DNA from: Paucibacter sp963740455
Lineage (GTDB): Bacteria > Pseudomonadota > Gammaproteobacteria > Burkholderiales > Burkholderiaceae_C
Length of the DNA: 64,000 nucleotides
Reading direction: 5' to 3'
Assembly: GCA_963740455.1 (NCBI GenBank)
Contig: CAVUEF010000006.1
Span: 310,001-374,000 of the forward strand
Below, piece after piece: positions 6,102-15,280 of the stretch (positions are counted from its first letter, which is position 1; each line of letters starts with the position of its first letter). Position numbers and translations under genes: made by a program. The notes under the pieces are model-generated. The model saw only the letters and a program-made list of their open reading frames with translations, was not told the DNA's origin and did not search any database.

Positions 6102-8528
6102 ATGGCCCTCAAGAAATCTGAACTCTATTCATCCCTCTGGAAATCGTGCGACGAGTTACGTGGTGGCATGGACGCCAGCCAGTACAAGGATTACGTCCTC
6201 GTGCTGCTGTTCTTCAAATACGTGTCGGACAAGTACGCCGGTGACGCCAATGCGCTGATCGACGTGCCCGCTGGCGGCGGCTTTGCCGACATGGTCGCGG
6301 CCAAGGGCGACAAGGAGATCGGCGACCGGCTGAACAAGATCATCGGCCGATTGGCCGAGGCCAACGATGTGCTGAAGGGCGCCATCGACGTGGCCGACTT
6401 CAACGACGAAGAAAAGCTCGGCAAGGGCAAGGAGATGGTCGACCGGCTGACCAAGCTGGTGTCTATCTTCGAGAGCCTGAACTTCGGCAGCAACCGCGCC
6501 GAGGGCGACGACCTGCTGGGCGACGCCTACGAGTACCTGATGCGCCACTTCGCCACCGAGTCGGGCAAGAGCAAGGGGCAGTTCTACACCCCGGCCGAAG
6601 TGTCACGCATCATGGCCATGGTGATCGACTTGGGTGGCGCCACCAGCGCCGGCCAGAGCATCTACGACCCCACCTGCGGCTCCGGCTCGCTGCTGCTGAA
6701 GGCGCACGACGAAGCCAAGAGCCGCACCGGGCTTGACTTGGCGCTGTACGGGCAGGAAATGGACAACGCCACCTCCGCCCTGGCGCGCATGAATATGGTG
6801 CTGCACGACTGCCCCACGGCCGAGGTCTGGCAGGCGAACACCCTGGCCGCACCGCATTTCAAAAGCGCCGACGGCGGCCTCAAGACCTTCGACTTCGTGG
6901 TGGCGAATCCGCCGTTCTCGAACAAGAACTGGACCAGCGGCCTTGATGCCGCCAACGACCAGTTCGGCCGCTTCGAACTCGGCACGCCGCCGGACAAGAA
7001 TGGCGACTACGCCTTTCTGCTGCACATGCTCAAAAGCCTCAAGAGCACGGGCAAGGCGGCCGTCGTGCTGCCGCATGGCGTGCTGTTTCGCGGCGGGGCC
7101 GAGGGCGCGATTCGCAAGCGCATCGTCCAGCAGGGCTTTGTGAAAGGCATCATCGGCCTGCCCGCCAATCTGTTCTACGGCACCGGCATACCCGCTTGCC
7201 TGCTGATCCTGGACAAGGCCGGCGCTGCGGGCCGCAAAGGCCTGTTCATGGTCGACGCCAGCAAGGGCTTCATCAAAGACGGCCCGAAGAACCGATTGCG
7301 CGCGCAAGACATCCACCGCATCGTCGACACGTTTACCAAGCAATTGGAGCAGCCCCGTTACGCCCGCCTGGTGCCGCTGGCCGAGATTGCGGCCAATGAC
7401 TTCAACCTCAACCTGCCGCGCTACATCGACAGCAGCGAGCCCGAGGACCAGCAAGACATCGAGGCGCATCTGAAAGGCGGCATCCCCAAGCGCGACATCG
7501 ACGAGGGTGAAGACCTGGCCCCCTATTGGCAAGCCCTGCCCGGCATGCGCCAGCAGTTGTTTGCGCCGCTCGATGCCACCAACAGCCGGCCCAACTACTG
7601 CAGGCTCAAGGTGGAGCCCAGCCAGATCAAGGCAGCCATTTTTGAGCACACCGAATTCACCGCTTTCAACCAACTGGTGACGAAATTGTTCAGCGCCTGG
7701 TCGGCTTCAAGCCGGCCGCTGCTGGCGGGCATTCGGATCGGCGACCGGCCCAAGGCCTTGATCGAGAATTTGAGCGAGAGCCTGCTCGAACAGTTCCGTG
7801 CCGCGCCGGCCGTGGCCTCATTGATCGACCCCTACGGCGTCTACCAGCACTTGATGGACTACTGGGCCGAAATGATGCAGGACGACGCCTGGATTGTTGC
7901 CAGCGAAGGCTACAAGGCCATTCAACTGGCCGACGGCAAACCCAACTTCGAGCTGATCCCGGCTGCCCTGGTGGAGGCCCGCTATTTCGCAGAGCCGCGC
8001 GCCGCCATCGAGCGACTGGAAGCCACGCGCGATGCAATCAACCGCCAGCTCGAAGAGCTGGACGAAGAGCAAGGTGGTGAAGAAGGCCTGCTGTTTGAGG
8101 CCAAGACCGAGAAGGGCAAGCTGACCCCCAAGAGCGTCAAGGACCGCGTCAAGGCGATCAAGGGCGACAAGGCAGCCGTCGACGAACGCCAAGCCTTGGA
8201 GATCTGTCTGGAGCTGATCGAGCAGGAAGCCACGGCCGGCCGGGCGGTTAAAGACGCCCGCAAGAACCTGGACGCCAGGGTGGCGGCCAAATACCGCCAA
8301 CTCGGCGAGGACGAGATCAAGACGCTGCTGGTCGACGACAAATGGCTATGTACTCTGGCTGCCAGCGTGCAGGGCGAGTTGGACCGCGTCAGTCAGGCAT
8401 TGACGGGGCGGATCAAGCAGCTGGCCGAGCGCTATGCGATGCCGCTGCCGCTGCTGGCGGACGAGGTTGAGGCGCTGGGCGCCAGGGTGGATGAACACCT
8501 GAAGAAGATGGGGTTCGTATGGAACTGA
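6102..8528 (+). CDS. hsdM: Type I restriction-modification DNA methyltransferase, HsdM
   Basis: 808 residues. An HsdM_N helical domain (about 8-140) precedes an N6-adenine methyltransferase domain. The AdoMet motif I is DPTCGSGSLLL (189-199) and the catalytic motif IV is NPPF (269-272); GQFYTPAEVSRIM (159-171) is also typical. The subunit methylates adenine in the site read by HsdS and is needed for cutting as well. It is much longer than the classic M subunits of about 520 residues: some 300 extra residues, charged and predicted helical (EELDEEQGGEEG, KAIKGDKAAVDERQ), follow the methylase core. The last 10 bases overlap hsdS. Confidence 0.95.
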   Translation: MALKKSELYSSLWKSCDELRGGMDASQYKDYVLVLLFFKYVSDKYAGDANALIDVPAGGGFADMVAAKGDKEIGDRLNKIIGRLAEANDVLKGAIDVADFNDEEKLGKGKEMVDRLTKLVSIFESLNFGSNRAEGDDLLGDAYEYLMRHFATESGKSKGQFYTPAEVSRIMAMVIDLGGATSAGQSIYDPTCGSGSLLLKAHDEAKSRTGLDLALYGQEMDNATSALARMNMVLHDCPTAEVWQANTLAAPHFKSADGGLKTFDFVVANPPFSNKNWTSGLDAANDQFGRFELGTPPDKNGDYAFLLHMLKSLKSTGKAAVVLPHGVLFRGGAEGAIRKRIVQQGFVKGIIGLPANLFYGTGIPACLLILDKAGAAGRKGLFMVDASKGFIKDGPKNRLRAQDIHRIVDTFTKQLEQPRYARLVPLAEIAANDFNLNLPRYIDSSEPEDQQDIEAHLKGGIPKRDIDEGEDLAPYWQALPGMRQQLFAPLDATNSRPNYCRLKVEPSQIKAAIFEHTEFTAFNQLVTKLFSAWSASSRPLLAGIRIGDRPKALIENLSESLLEQFRAAPAVASLIDPYGVYQHLMDYWAEMMQDDAWIVASEGYKAIQLADGKPNFELIPAALVEARYFAEPRAAIERLEATRDAINRQLEELDEEQGGEEGLLFEAKTEKGKLTPKSVKDRVKAIKGDKAAVDERQALEICLELIEQEATAGRAVKDARKNLDARVAAKYRQLGEDEIKTLLVDDKWLCTLAASVQGELDRVSQALTGRIKQLAERYAMPLPLLADEVEALGARVDEHLKKMGFVWN

Positions 8529-9772
8529 TGGTGGGTTTCAAGCAGACTTCATTGGGCCTAATTCCAGAAGAATGGGACGTAAGACCACTTAGGAAAATTT
8601 CACCGGCACAAAGCGTCGGCCTCGTCATAAATCCTTCCACCTATGTTGTGGAGGATGGGACGGTACCGATGCTTGTGGGTTCGAACATCTCCGAAAACAG
8701 AATTGACTGGGCATCGGCTCGACGCATCAGCACGGCTAGCAATGCCGTGATCGCCGCGTCCCAACTTTCAGCTGGTGATTTAGTAACTGTTCGAGTTGGA
8801 GAACCAGGAGTCACCGCAGTTGTGCCTCCCGAGCTAGACGGCTGCAATTGCGCCTCGGTGATGATTGTTCGCAGACATCAGAGCTTCGATTCCAGCTGGC
8901 TCTGCTATGTCATGAATTCACGTCCAGGGCGTGCACAAGTAGAAGACGTCCAGTACGGCACTGCGCAAAAGCAGTTCAACATTAGCGACGCGGTCAATTT
9001 CACCTACGCCACACCGCCTATCGGCGAGCAACGCGCCATCGCCGCCGCGCTGTCGGATGTGGATGCTTTACTGGCCAAGCTGGACCAGCTGATCGCCAAG
9101 AAGCACGACCTCAAGCAGGCCGCCATGCAGCAACTTCTCACGGGTCGGACCCGACTGCCGGGGTTTTCGGGAGAGTGGAAAACATGGAAGCTGAGAGAAC
9201 TAGCTGATCTATCCCCCGGGATCAATAAGCCGCTCAGCGAGATGGGTTCTGGCGTGCTGTATGTGACAGTTCAAGACTTGTACAAAGGTAATTCAATCTC
9301 GTTGGAACAACTTGGTCGGATTCGTATATCGAGTGAAGAGGTGAAGTCCTACGCACTGGCGATCGGAGACATCGTTTTTGGCAAGTCATCGGTAAAGCGG
9401 GAAGGCATTGGCTATCCGAGCATATTTCTTGGCGCAACTGAGCCGGCCGTTTGCACGGGGTTCTCTTATCGTGTGAGAGCAATTTCGAATGTTGCAGATC
9501 CTAGATTTCTTTTCTATGCACTTCGCTGGGAGCCAACGCGCAGGTGGATCATCGACAATGCTCAGTCGTCTGCACTCACAAATATCAACAAGCGAATAGC
9601 AGAGGCAATTCCGATTCGCGTTCCCGATGTAATTGAGCAAGCCGCTATCGCTGCAGTCCTCTCCGACATGGACGCCGAGCTCGTCGCCCTCGAGGCCCGC
9701 CGCGACAAGACCCGTGCGCTCAAGCAGGGCATGATGCAGGAACTGCTGACAGGGAGGATTCGCCTCGTATGA
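8519..9772 (+). CDS. hsdS: Type I restriction-modification specificity subunit, HsdS
   Basis: 417 residues with two target-recognition domains (about 8-150 and 220-355). Each is followed by a conserved helical spacer: EQRAIAAALSDVDALLAKLD...MQQLLTGRTRL and EQAAIAAVLSDMDAELVALE...MQELLTGRIRL. The two spacers are repeats of each other, as in the family. HsdS reads the split DNA target and holds HsdM and HsdR. The recognition-domain DNA is visibly richer in A+T (for example 8580-8720 and 9260-9620) than the spacers, the usual mark of domain exchange. The gene overlaps hsdM by 10 bases and the next gene by 4. The ATG at 8528 is an alternative start. Confidence 0.94.
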   Translation: MELMVGFKQTSLGLIPEEWDVRPLRKISPAQSVGLVINPSTYVVEDGTVPMLVGSNISENRIDWASARRISTASNAVIAASQLSAGDLVTVRVGEPGVTAVVPPELDGCNCASVMIVRRHQSFDSSWLCYVMNSRPGRAQVEDVQYGTAQKQFNISDAVNFTYATPPIGEQRAIAAALSDVDALLAKLDQLIAKKHDLKQAAMQQLLTGRTRLPGFSGEWKTWKLRELADLSPGINKPLSEMGSGVLYVTVQDLYKGNSISLEQLGRIRISSEEVKSYALAIGDIVFGKSSVKREGIGYPSIFLGATEPAVCTGFSYRVRAISNVADPRFLFYALRWEPTRRWIIDNAQSSALTNINKRIAEAIPIRVPDVIEQAAIAAVLSDMDAELVALEARRDKTRALKQGMMQELLTGRIRLV

Positions 9773-11283
9773 CGCTGGATCAGTTGCTGGATGCGCTGAG
9801 CCTCGGAGAGGGCCGGGACGTCGAGTTCAAGGCGGCCGAGGGTGGTTTGCCGCGTTCCTTGTGGGAAACGGTGTCGGCTTTCGCCAATACCGATGGCGGC
9901 ACTCTGGTGCTGGGCGTGGCCGAGCGTGACGGGGCCTTTGTGGTGGAGGGCGTGCGTAAACCCGAGGCGCTGCTCAAGGCGTTCTGGGATGCGCACAACA
10001 ATCCGCAAAAGCTCAACCAGCCCGTCTGCCGCGAGTCCGATGTCGCGGTTCTGACGCTTGAGCGGCACAAGTTGCTCTGCATCCATGTGCCGCGCGCGAT
10101 GCGTCGGCAGCGACCGGTGTTCATCAACGGCAATCCGTTGCTCGGCGCTTACAAGCGCAACCACGAGGGCGATTACCGCTGCACCGAGGCAGAAGTGCGG
10201 CAGATGTTGCGCGATGCCAGCGATGAGGCGCTGGACCAACAGATTCTGGAAGGTTTCGGGCCGGACGATCTGGATGAGGAGTCTCTGGTCGCTTACCGCA
10301 ACCGCTTTGCCTCGCGCGACCCGGATCATCCCTTTCTGGCGCTGGGCAATGCCGAGTTCCTCGAAAGCATCGGCGCTTTTCGACGCGACCGGCGGGCTGG
10401 CGCCGAAGGCCTGACGTTGGCCGGCTTGCTGATGTTCGGCCGCGAGCGCAGCTTGCTTGATGCCTTGCCTTACTACCACCTCGACTATCAGGAACAACTG
10501 TCGACCGACCCGGATGCGCGCTGGTCTTATCGCCTGACCGTCGACGGCAAATGGGCGCCGAATTTGTTCAATTTTTACTACCGCGTCTTTCCAAGGCTGG
10601 TGGACGGACTGGATGTGCCATTCAGGCTTGACAGCATGGGCACACGGCAGGAAGAAACCCATGTTCACGAGGCCTTGCGCGAGGCGTTGGTGAATACGCT
10701 GGTGCATGCCGATCACCAGTCGTCGCGTTCGATCTCCATCATCAAGCGGCCCGATGTCTTTATCTTCGCCAATCCGGGGCGCCTGCGCATTCCCAGGGAG
10801 CAGCTTTATCAAGGCGGCGTCACCGACGCACGCAACCCGAACCTGCAGAAACTATTTCAGTTGCTGGGGCTGGGCGAAAAAGCAGGTTCCGGCTTCCAGA
10901 AGATTTTGCGGGCTTGGCATGAGCAGCACTGGTTGCAGCCGCTGGTGACTGAAGACCTGGTTTTGGAGGTGACGCGTACTCGCTTGTCAGTAGCCGCCGA
11001 GGTGGCAGGGGAAGTCACAGGGGAAGTCACAGGGGAAGTCACAGGGGAAGTCGAAAGGTTGATTCTGGTCTGCCACGGCGAACTGGATCGCAAGGCATTG
11101 CAGGCGGCCTTGGCTTTGAAGAGCGAGGAAAATTTCCGCAAGCTCTACCTTGTTCCCGCCCTGGCCGTTGGTTTGGTCGAGATGAGCATTCCCGACAAGC
11201 CGACCAGCCGCAATCAAAAATACCGGCTTACTGCCAAGGGGCGGATGCTGCAGAACGCGCTGGTCAGCAAGGAAAACCCATGA
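9769..11283 (+). CDS. AlbA_2 (Schlafen-like) and GHKL-type ATPase protein inside the hsd operon
   Basis: 504 residues. The AlbA_2 domain (about 10-130) shows EGRDVEFKAA (14-23) and AFANTDGGTLVLGV (37-50). A middle region is followed by a COG2865-type ATP-binding domain with HEALREALVNTLVHADHQ (about 297-314) and GLGEKAGSGFQKI. A carboxy-terminal winged-helix part ends in YRLTAKGRMLQ. Such proteins are often called putative transcriptional regulators; the biochemical role is not settled. A four-residue repeat GEVT forms the linker at about 413-429. It overlaps hsdS and hsdR by ATGA, so it is made together with the restriction enzyme. A role in control of restriction or as an extra defence module is inferred. 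Confidence 0.85.
   Translation: MTLDQLLDALSLGEGRDVEFKAAEGGLPRSLWETVSAFANTDGGTLVLGVAERDGAFVVEGVRKPEALLKAFWDAHNNPQKLNQPVCRESDVAVLTLERHKLLCIHVPRAMRRQRPVFINGNPLLGAYKRNHEGDYRCTEAEVRQMLRDASDEALDQQILEGFGPDDLDEESLVAYRNRFASRDPDHPFLALGNAEFLESIGAFRRDRRAGAEGLTLAGLLMFGRERSLLDALPYYHLDYQEQLSTDPDARWSYRLTVDGKWAPNLFNFYYRVFPRLVDGLDVPFRLDSMGTRQEETHVHEALREALVNTLVHADHQSSRSISIIKRPDVFIFANPGRLRIPREQLYQGGVTDARNPNLQKLFQLLGLGEKAGSGFQKILRAWHEQHWLQPLVTEDLVLEVTRTRLSVAAEVAGEVTGEVTGEVTGEVERLILVCHGELDRKALQAALALKSEENFRKLYLVPALAVGLVEMSIPDKPTSRNQKYRLTAKGRMLQNALVSKENP
11007..11052 (+). repeat. 12-bp tandem repeat in the AlbA_2 gene
   Basis: The unit AGGGGAAGTCAC occurs at 11007, 11019, 11031 and, 10 bases long, at 11043. It encodes Gly-Glu-Val-Thr in phase. 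A change in copy number would keep the frame and only alter linker length between the ATPase and the winged helix. Confidence 0.95.
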
Positions 11284-14200
11284 GCACCGTCGGCCAGATC
11301 GAAAGGCGAACCCAAGCCCGAGTCGTTGCATTGTTCCGGGAACGGCTGTGCTACGACTACCTCGGCGACAGGACTGACCTCGACAATCGCAATATCGAGC
11401 TGACCCTGCTACGCAACTGGCTGGCAAAGCGGGAGGTGAGCGACACGCTCATCAACCGGGCGCTGCATGAACTGAACCGGGTGGCGACGGATACCAGCAA
11501 GCACCTCTACGATCGCAACAAGGAGGTCTACGACTTGCTGCGCTATGGCGTGAAGGTGCAGCCCGGGGCAGGCGAGAACCGCGTCACGGTCTGGCTGATC
11601 GACTGGAAGCACCCGGAGAACAATCACTTCGCGATTGCCGAGGAGGTGACGGTCAAGGGCGCCGATTTGGTCAACTCAGCCAAGGCCAGCACCAAGCGCC
11701 CGGACGTGGTCATCTACGTCAACGGCATCGCGCTGGGCGTGCTGGAGTTGAAGCGCTCGACCGTGTCGGTGGCCGAGGGCATCCGCCAGAATCTGGACAA
11801 CCAGAAAAAGGAGTTCATCCAGCCCTTCTTCTCGACCATTCAGTGGGTGATGGCGGGCAACGACACCGAGGGGCTGCGCTATGCCGCCATCGAGACCCCG
11901 GAAAAGTATTACCTGCGCTGGGTGGAGGACGGCGGGCCTTACGCGAGCGAGCCGAACCTGTTGGATCGCCACCTGTTGCAGGTTTGCCGGAAGGCGCGAC
12001 TGCTGGAGCTGATTCACGACTACGTGGTGTTCGACGCAGGCACCAAGAAGCTGTGCAGACAGAACCAGTATTTCGGCGTGAAGGCCGCACAAGACTTCAT
12101 CCAACGCCGCGAGGGCGGCATCATCTGGCACACCCAGGGCAGCGGCAAGTCGCTGACGATGGTGTGGCTGGCCAAGTGGATACGCGAGAACCGCGAAGGT
12201 GCGCGGGTGCTGATCATCACCGACCGCACCGAGCTGGATGAACAAATCGAGAAGGTGTTTCTCGGCGTCAATGAGCAGATCTGCCGAACCAAGAGCGGCG
12301 ACGACCTGGTCGAGAAGCTCAACGGCACGACTGAATCATTGATCTGCTCGCTGGTGCACAAGTTCGGCAGCAAGGGCGAAGACAGCAAGGAAGCGGCCGA
12401 GGGCAGCAAGGCCTTCGTCGAGGCGATCAGTCGGCTGCCGCCGGACTTCAAGGCCAAGGGCGACTTGTATGTGTTTGTGGATGAATGCCACCGCACCCAG
12501 ACGGGTGACTTGCACGATGCGATGAAGGCCCTGCTGCCGACGGCGCTGTTCATCGGCTTCACTGGCACGCCACTGTTGAAGGCGGACAAGAAGAAGAGCA
12601 TCGAGGTGTTCGGCCGCTACATCCACACCTACAAGTTCGATCAGGCGGTGCGCGAAGGCGTGGTGCTGGACCTGCGCTACGAGGCGCGCGACATTGATCA
12701 GAAGCTGACCAACAAGGACAAGATCGACCTCTGGTTTGAGGGCAAGACCAAGGGCCTGAATGACGTGGCCCGGGCTCAGCTGAAGCAGAAATGGGGCACG
12801 ATGCAGCGGGTGCTGTCCAGCCAGGATCGGCTGGAGAAAATCGCGCAAGACATCCTGCTCGACATGGTGACCAAGCCCCGTCTGATGGACGGCCACGGCA
12901 ACGCGATGCTGGTGGCCGGCAGCATCTACGAGGCCTGCAAGTTCTACGAGCTGTTCGCCAAGACGGACTTGAAGGGCAAGTGCGCCATCGTCACCAGCTA
13001 CGCGCCTTCGATTGCCGATGTCAAAGGCGAGAGCACGGGCGAGGGCGAGACCGACAACCTGCACAAGTACGCGGTGTACTGCCAGATGCTGGCCGACTGG
13101 TTTGATGAGCCGGCGGACAAGGCCGCGGGCAAAACCGAAAAGTTCGAGCAAGAGGTGAAGAAGAAGTTCATCAACGAGCCCGGGCAGATGAAGCTGCTGA
13201 TCGTGGTGGACAAGCTGCTGACAGGCTTTGATGCGCCGCCCGCTACCTACCTCTACATCGACAAGCAAATGCGCGACCACGGTCTGTTCCAGGCCATCTG
13301 CCGCGTGAACCGGTTGGACGGCGACAGCAAGGAATACGGTTACATCGTCGACTACAAGGACCTGTTCAAGAAGCTGGAAGGCGCGGTGGAGGACTACACG
13401 AGCGGCGCGCTGGACGGCTTCGATAAGGAAGATGTGGCCGGCTTGCTGGAGAACCGGCTGGACAAAGGCAGAGACGACTTGGAAGACGCTCGCGAGGCTG
13501 TGAAGGCTTTGTGTGAGCTGGTGAAGGCGCCAAGGGACTCAGCAGCATTTCTGCATTACTTCTGCGCCGAGGAATCTGGAAACGGCGAGCAGCTCAAGGA
13601 CAACGAGCCCAAGCGCCTGAAGCTCTACAAGTTCGTGGCAGCCCTGATGCGCGCGTATGCGGCGATCGCCAGTGAACTGGAGGATGCTGGCTACACGGCA
13701 GACGACATCGTCAAGATCAAGGCTGAGGTGGACCACTACGCCAAGGTGCGCGACGAGGTGCGGCTGGCCAGCGGCGACTACATCGACCTGAAGGCCTACG
13801 AGCCGACTATGCGCCACCTGATCGACACCTACATCCGCGCGGAAGACAGCGAGAAGATATCGTCCTTTGACGACATGAGCTTGATTCAGCTGATTGTCGA
13901 ACGCGGGCCGGAGGCTGCCGAGGCCAAGCTCAAGGGCGTGATGAAAACGGAAGAAGCCGTGGCCGAGACGATTGAGAACAACGTCCGCAAGCTGATCATC
14001 AATGAGTCGCCGGTGGACCCGGCCTACTACGACAAGATGTCCAAGTTGCTGGACGCATTGATCGAGCTGCGCCGCAAAGGCGCAGTCAGCTACAAGGAAT
14101 ATTTGGCCAAGATTGCGGCGCTGACCAAAGACGCAGCAATGCCAGGCGGCGCCGCGGCAAGCTATCCGGCGGAGATCAACTCGGCGACACAGCGAGCCCT

Positions 14201-14459
14201 GTTCAACAACCTGAAGCGGGATGCTGCGCTGACGCTGAAGGTGGATGCGGCGATCCACGCCAGTCGCCAGGATGGCTGGCGCGACAACACGCTCAAGACG
14301 CGCAAGGTCCGACATGCCATTCGCTTGATGCTGGCGCCGCTTATGCCGCTGAAGTCAGGGCTGGAAGCCCATGAGACTGGCACTTCACCAGCGCCAGCAG
14401 ACTTGGAAAACGAGACCGACCGAATTCTCGACATTGCCCGCCATCAGCATGAGTATTGA
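11280..14459 (+). CDS. hsdR: Type I restriction enzyme endonuclease/translocase subunit, HsdR
   Basis: 1059 residues. The amino-terminal nuclease domain carries the PD-(D/E)xK residues in RPDVVIYVNGIALGVLELKR (Asp142, Glu156, Lys158). The SF2 motor follows with Walker A QGSGKS (286-291) and the DECH box (401-404), then TGFTGTP-type motif III and the GFDAP.....DK.......Q..CRVNR motif VI region. The helical carboxy terminus binds the M2S core. The complex translocates DNA and cuts away from unmethylated sites. No break is seen in the reading frame. It overlaps the gene before it by ATGA and the metallopeptidase after it by 11 bases. Confidence 0.95.
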   Translation: MSTVGQIERRTQARVVALFRERLCYDYLGDRTDLDNRNIELTLLRNWLAKREVSDTLINRALHELNRVATDTSKHLYDRNKEVYDLLRYGVKVQPGAGENRVTVWLIDWKHPENNHFAIAEEVTVKGADLVNSAKASTKRPDVVIYVNGIALGVLELKRSTVSVAEGIRQNLDNQKKEFIQPFFSTIQWVMAGNDTEGLRYAAIETPEKYYLRWVEDGGPYASEPNLLDRHLLQVCRKARLLELIHDYVVFDAGTKKLCRQNQYFGVKAAQDFIQRREGGIIWHTQGSGKSLTMVWLAKWIRENREGARVLIITDRTELDEQIEKVFLGVNEQICRTKSGDDLVEKLNGTTESLICSLVHKFGSKGEDSKEAAEGSKAFVEAISRLPPDFKAKGDLYVFVDECHRTQTGDLHDAMKALLPTALFIGFTGTPLLKADKKKSIEVFGRYIHTYKFDQAVREGVVLDLRYEARDIDQKLTNKDKIDLWFEGKTKGLNDVARAQLKQKWGTMQRVLSSQDRLEKIAQDILLDMVTKPRLMDGHGNAMLVAGSIYEACKFYELFAKTDLKGKCAIVTSYAPSIADVKGESTGEGETDNLHKYAVYCQMLADWFDEPADKAAGKTEKFEQEVKKKFINEPGQMKLLIVVDKLLTGFDAPPATYLYIDKQMRDHGLFQAICRVNRLDGDSKEYGYIVDYKDLFKKLEGAVEDYTSGALDGFDKEDVAGLLENRLDKGRDDLEDAREAVKALCELVKAPRDSAAFLHYFCAEESGNGEQLKDNEPKRLKLYKFVAALMRAYAAIASELEDAGYTADDIVKIKAEVDHYAKVRDEVRLASGDYIDLKAYEPTMRHLIDTYIRAEDSEKISSFDDMSLIQLIVERGPEAAEAKLKGVMKTEEAVAETIENNVRKLIINESPVDPAYYDKMSKLLDALIELRRKGAVSYKEYLAKIAALTKDAAMPGGAAASYPAEINSATQRALFNNLKRDAALTLKVDAAIHASRQDGWRDNTLKTRKVRHAIRLMLAPLMPLKSGLEAHETGTSPAPADLENETDRILDIARHQHEY

Positions 14460-15201
14460 GGTGCTGACCGTGAAGCCCGTAGACATGCGCCACATGAAGA
14501 TCGGCAGCTTGACTGTCGAAGTGGTGCGCAAGGACATCAAGAACCTGCACCTGGGCGTGTACCCGCCCCTTGGCCGGGTGCGGGTGGCAGCGCCGCTGGT
14601 GGTAAACGATGAGGCCGTGCGGCTGGCGGTGATCGACAAGCTGGGTTGGATCAAACGGCAGCGGGCGAAGTTTGCCGAACAGCCGCGGCAGTCGCAGCGC
14701 GAGATGGTCAGCGGCGAAACGCATTACTTCCTCGGCCGGCGCTACCGCCTGCGAGTACACGAACAGGATGCGCCTGCGCGCGTTGCGATTCGCGGCCTGG
14801 CAAGCCTGGATCTGTTCGTGCGGCCGGGCAGCAATGCCGAACAACGCGAGGCCGTGCTCTTGAACTGGCATCGCATGCAGCTGAAGGTATTGATTCCTCA
14901 GATGCTAGAACGCTGGCAACCCATCCTCGGCGTTCAGGCCTCCCACTGGGGCATCAAGAAGATGAAGACCAAGTGGGGCAGCTGCAATGCAGCTGCCGCC
15001 CGGATTTGGCTCAATCTGGAACTGGCAAAGAAGCCGGTGCAATGCATGGAATACATCGTCGTGCATGAGTTGACCCATCTGCTGGAGCGGCACCACGACG
15101 AGCGATTTACAGCGCTGATGGATGCGCATTTGCCGCAGTGGCGCCAGACCCAGGAGGCGCTGAAGGTGGCGCCGTTGGGGCATGAGGATTGGGGCTATTG
15201 A
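14449..15201 (+). CDS. YgjP/M48-type zinc metallopeptidase linked to the hsd operon
   Basis: 250 residues from the ATG at 14449, which overlaps the hsdR stop; an open extension to 14371 lies wholly inside hsdR and was rejected. An amino-terminal beta-rich part (LTVEVVRKDIKNLHLGVYPPLGRVRV) is followed by the zinc site VVHELTHLLERHHDERF, with both HExxH histidines and the downstream acidic region. WGSC and the MKTKWGS motif just before it mark the COG1451 (DUF45, YgjP) family. Such genes often sit directly after hsdR in type I systems; their substrate is unknown. Translational overlap argues for joint function with HsdR. Confidence 0.88.
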   Translation: MSIEVLTVKPVDMRHMKIGSLTVEVVRKDIKNLHLGVYPPLGRVRVAAPLVVNDEAVRLAVIDKLGWIKRQRAKFAEQPRQSQREMVSGETHYFLGRRYRLRVHEQDAPARVAIRGLASLDLFVRPGSNAEQREAVLLNWHRMQLKVLIPQMLERWQPILGVQASHWGIKKMKTKWGSCNAAAARIWLNLELAKKPVQCMEYIVVHELTHLLERHHDERFTALMDAHLPQWRQTQEALKVAPLGHEDWGY

Positions 15202-15280
15202 AGGAAATGTGTTGCCACCGATGCCAATTTGACCACGCAGGAATCTGAAATTGCACCGGGCAGCCCCGGCCCCACGGTTC

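Noticed and set aside
6102..15201. A prophage or integrative element carrying the restriction operon
   Set aside because: No integrase, no attachment repeats and no tRNA at the borders; composition is close to the backbone except in the HsdS recognition domains.
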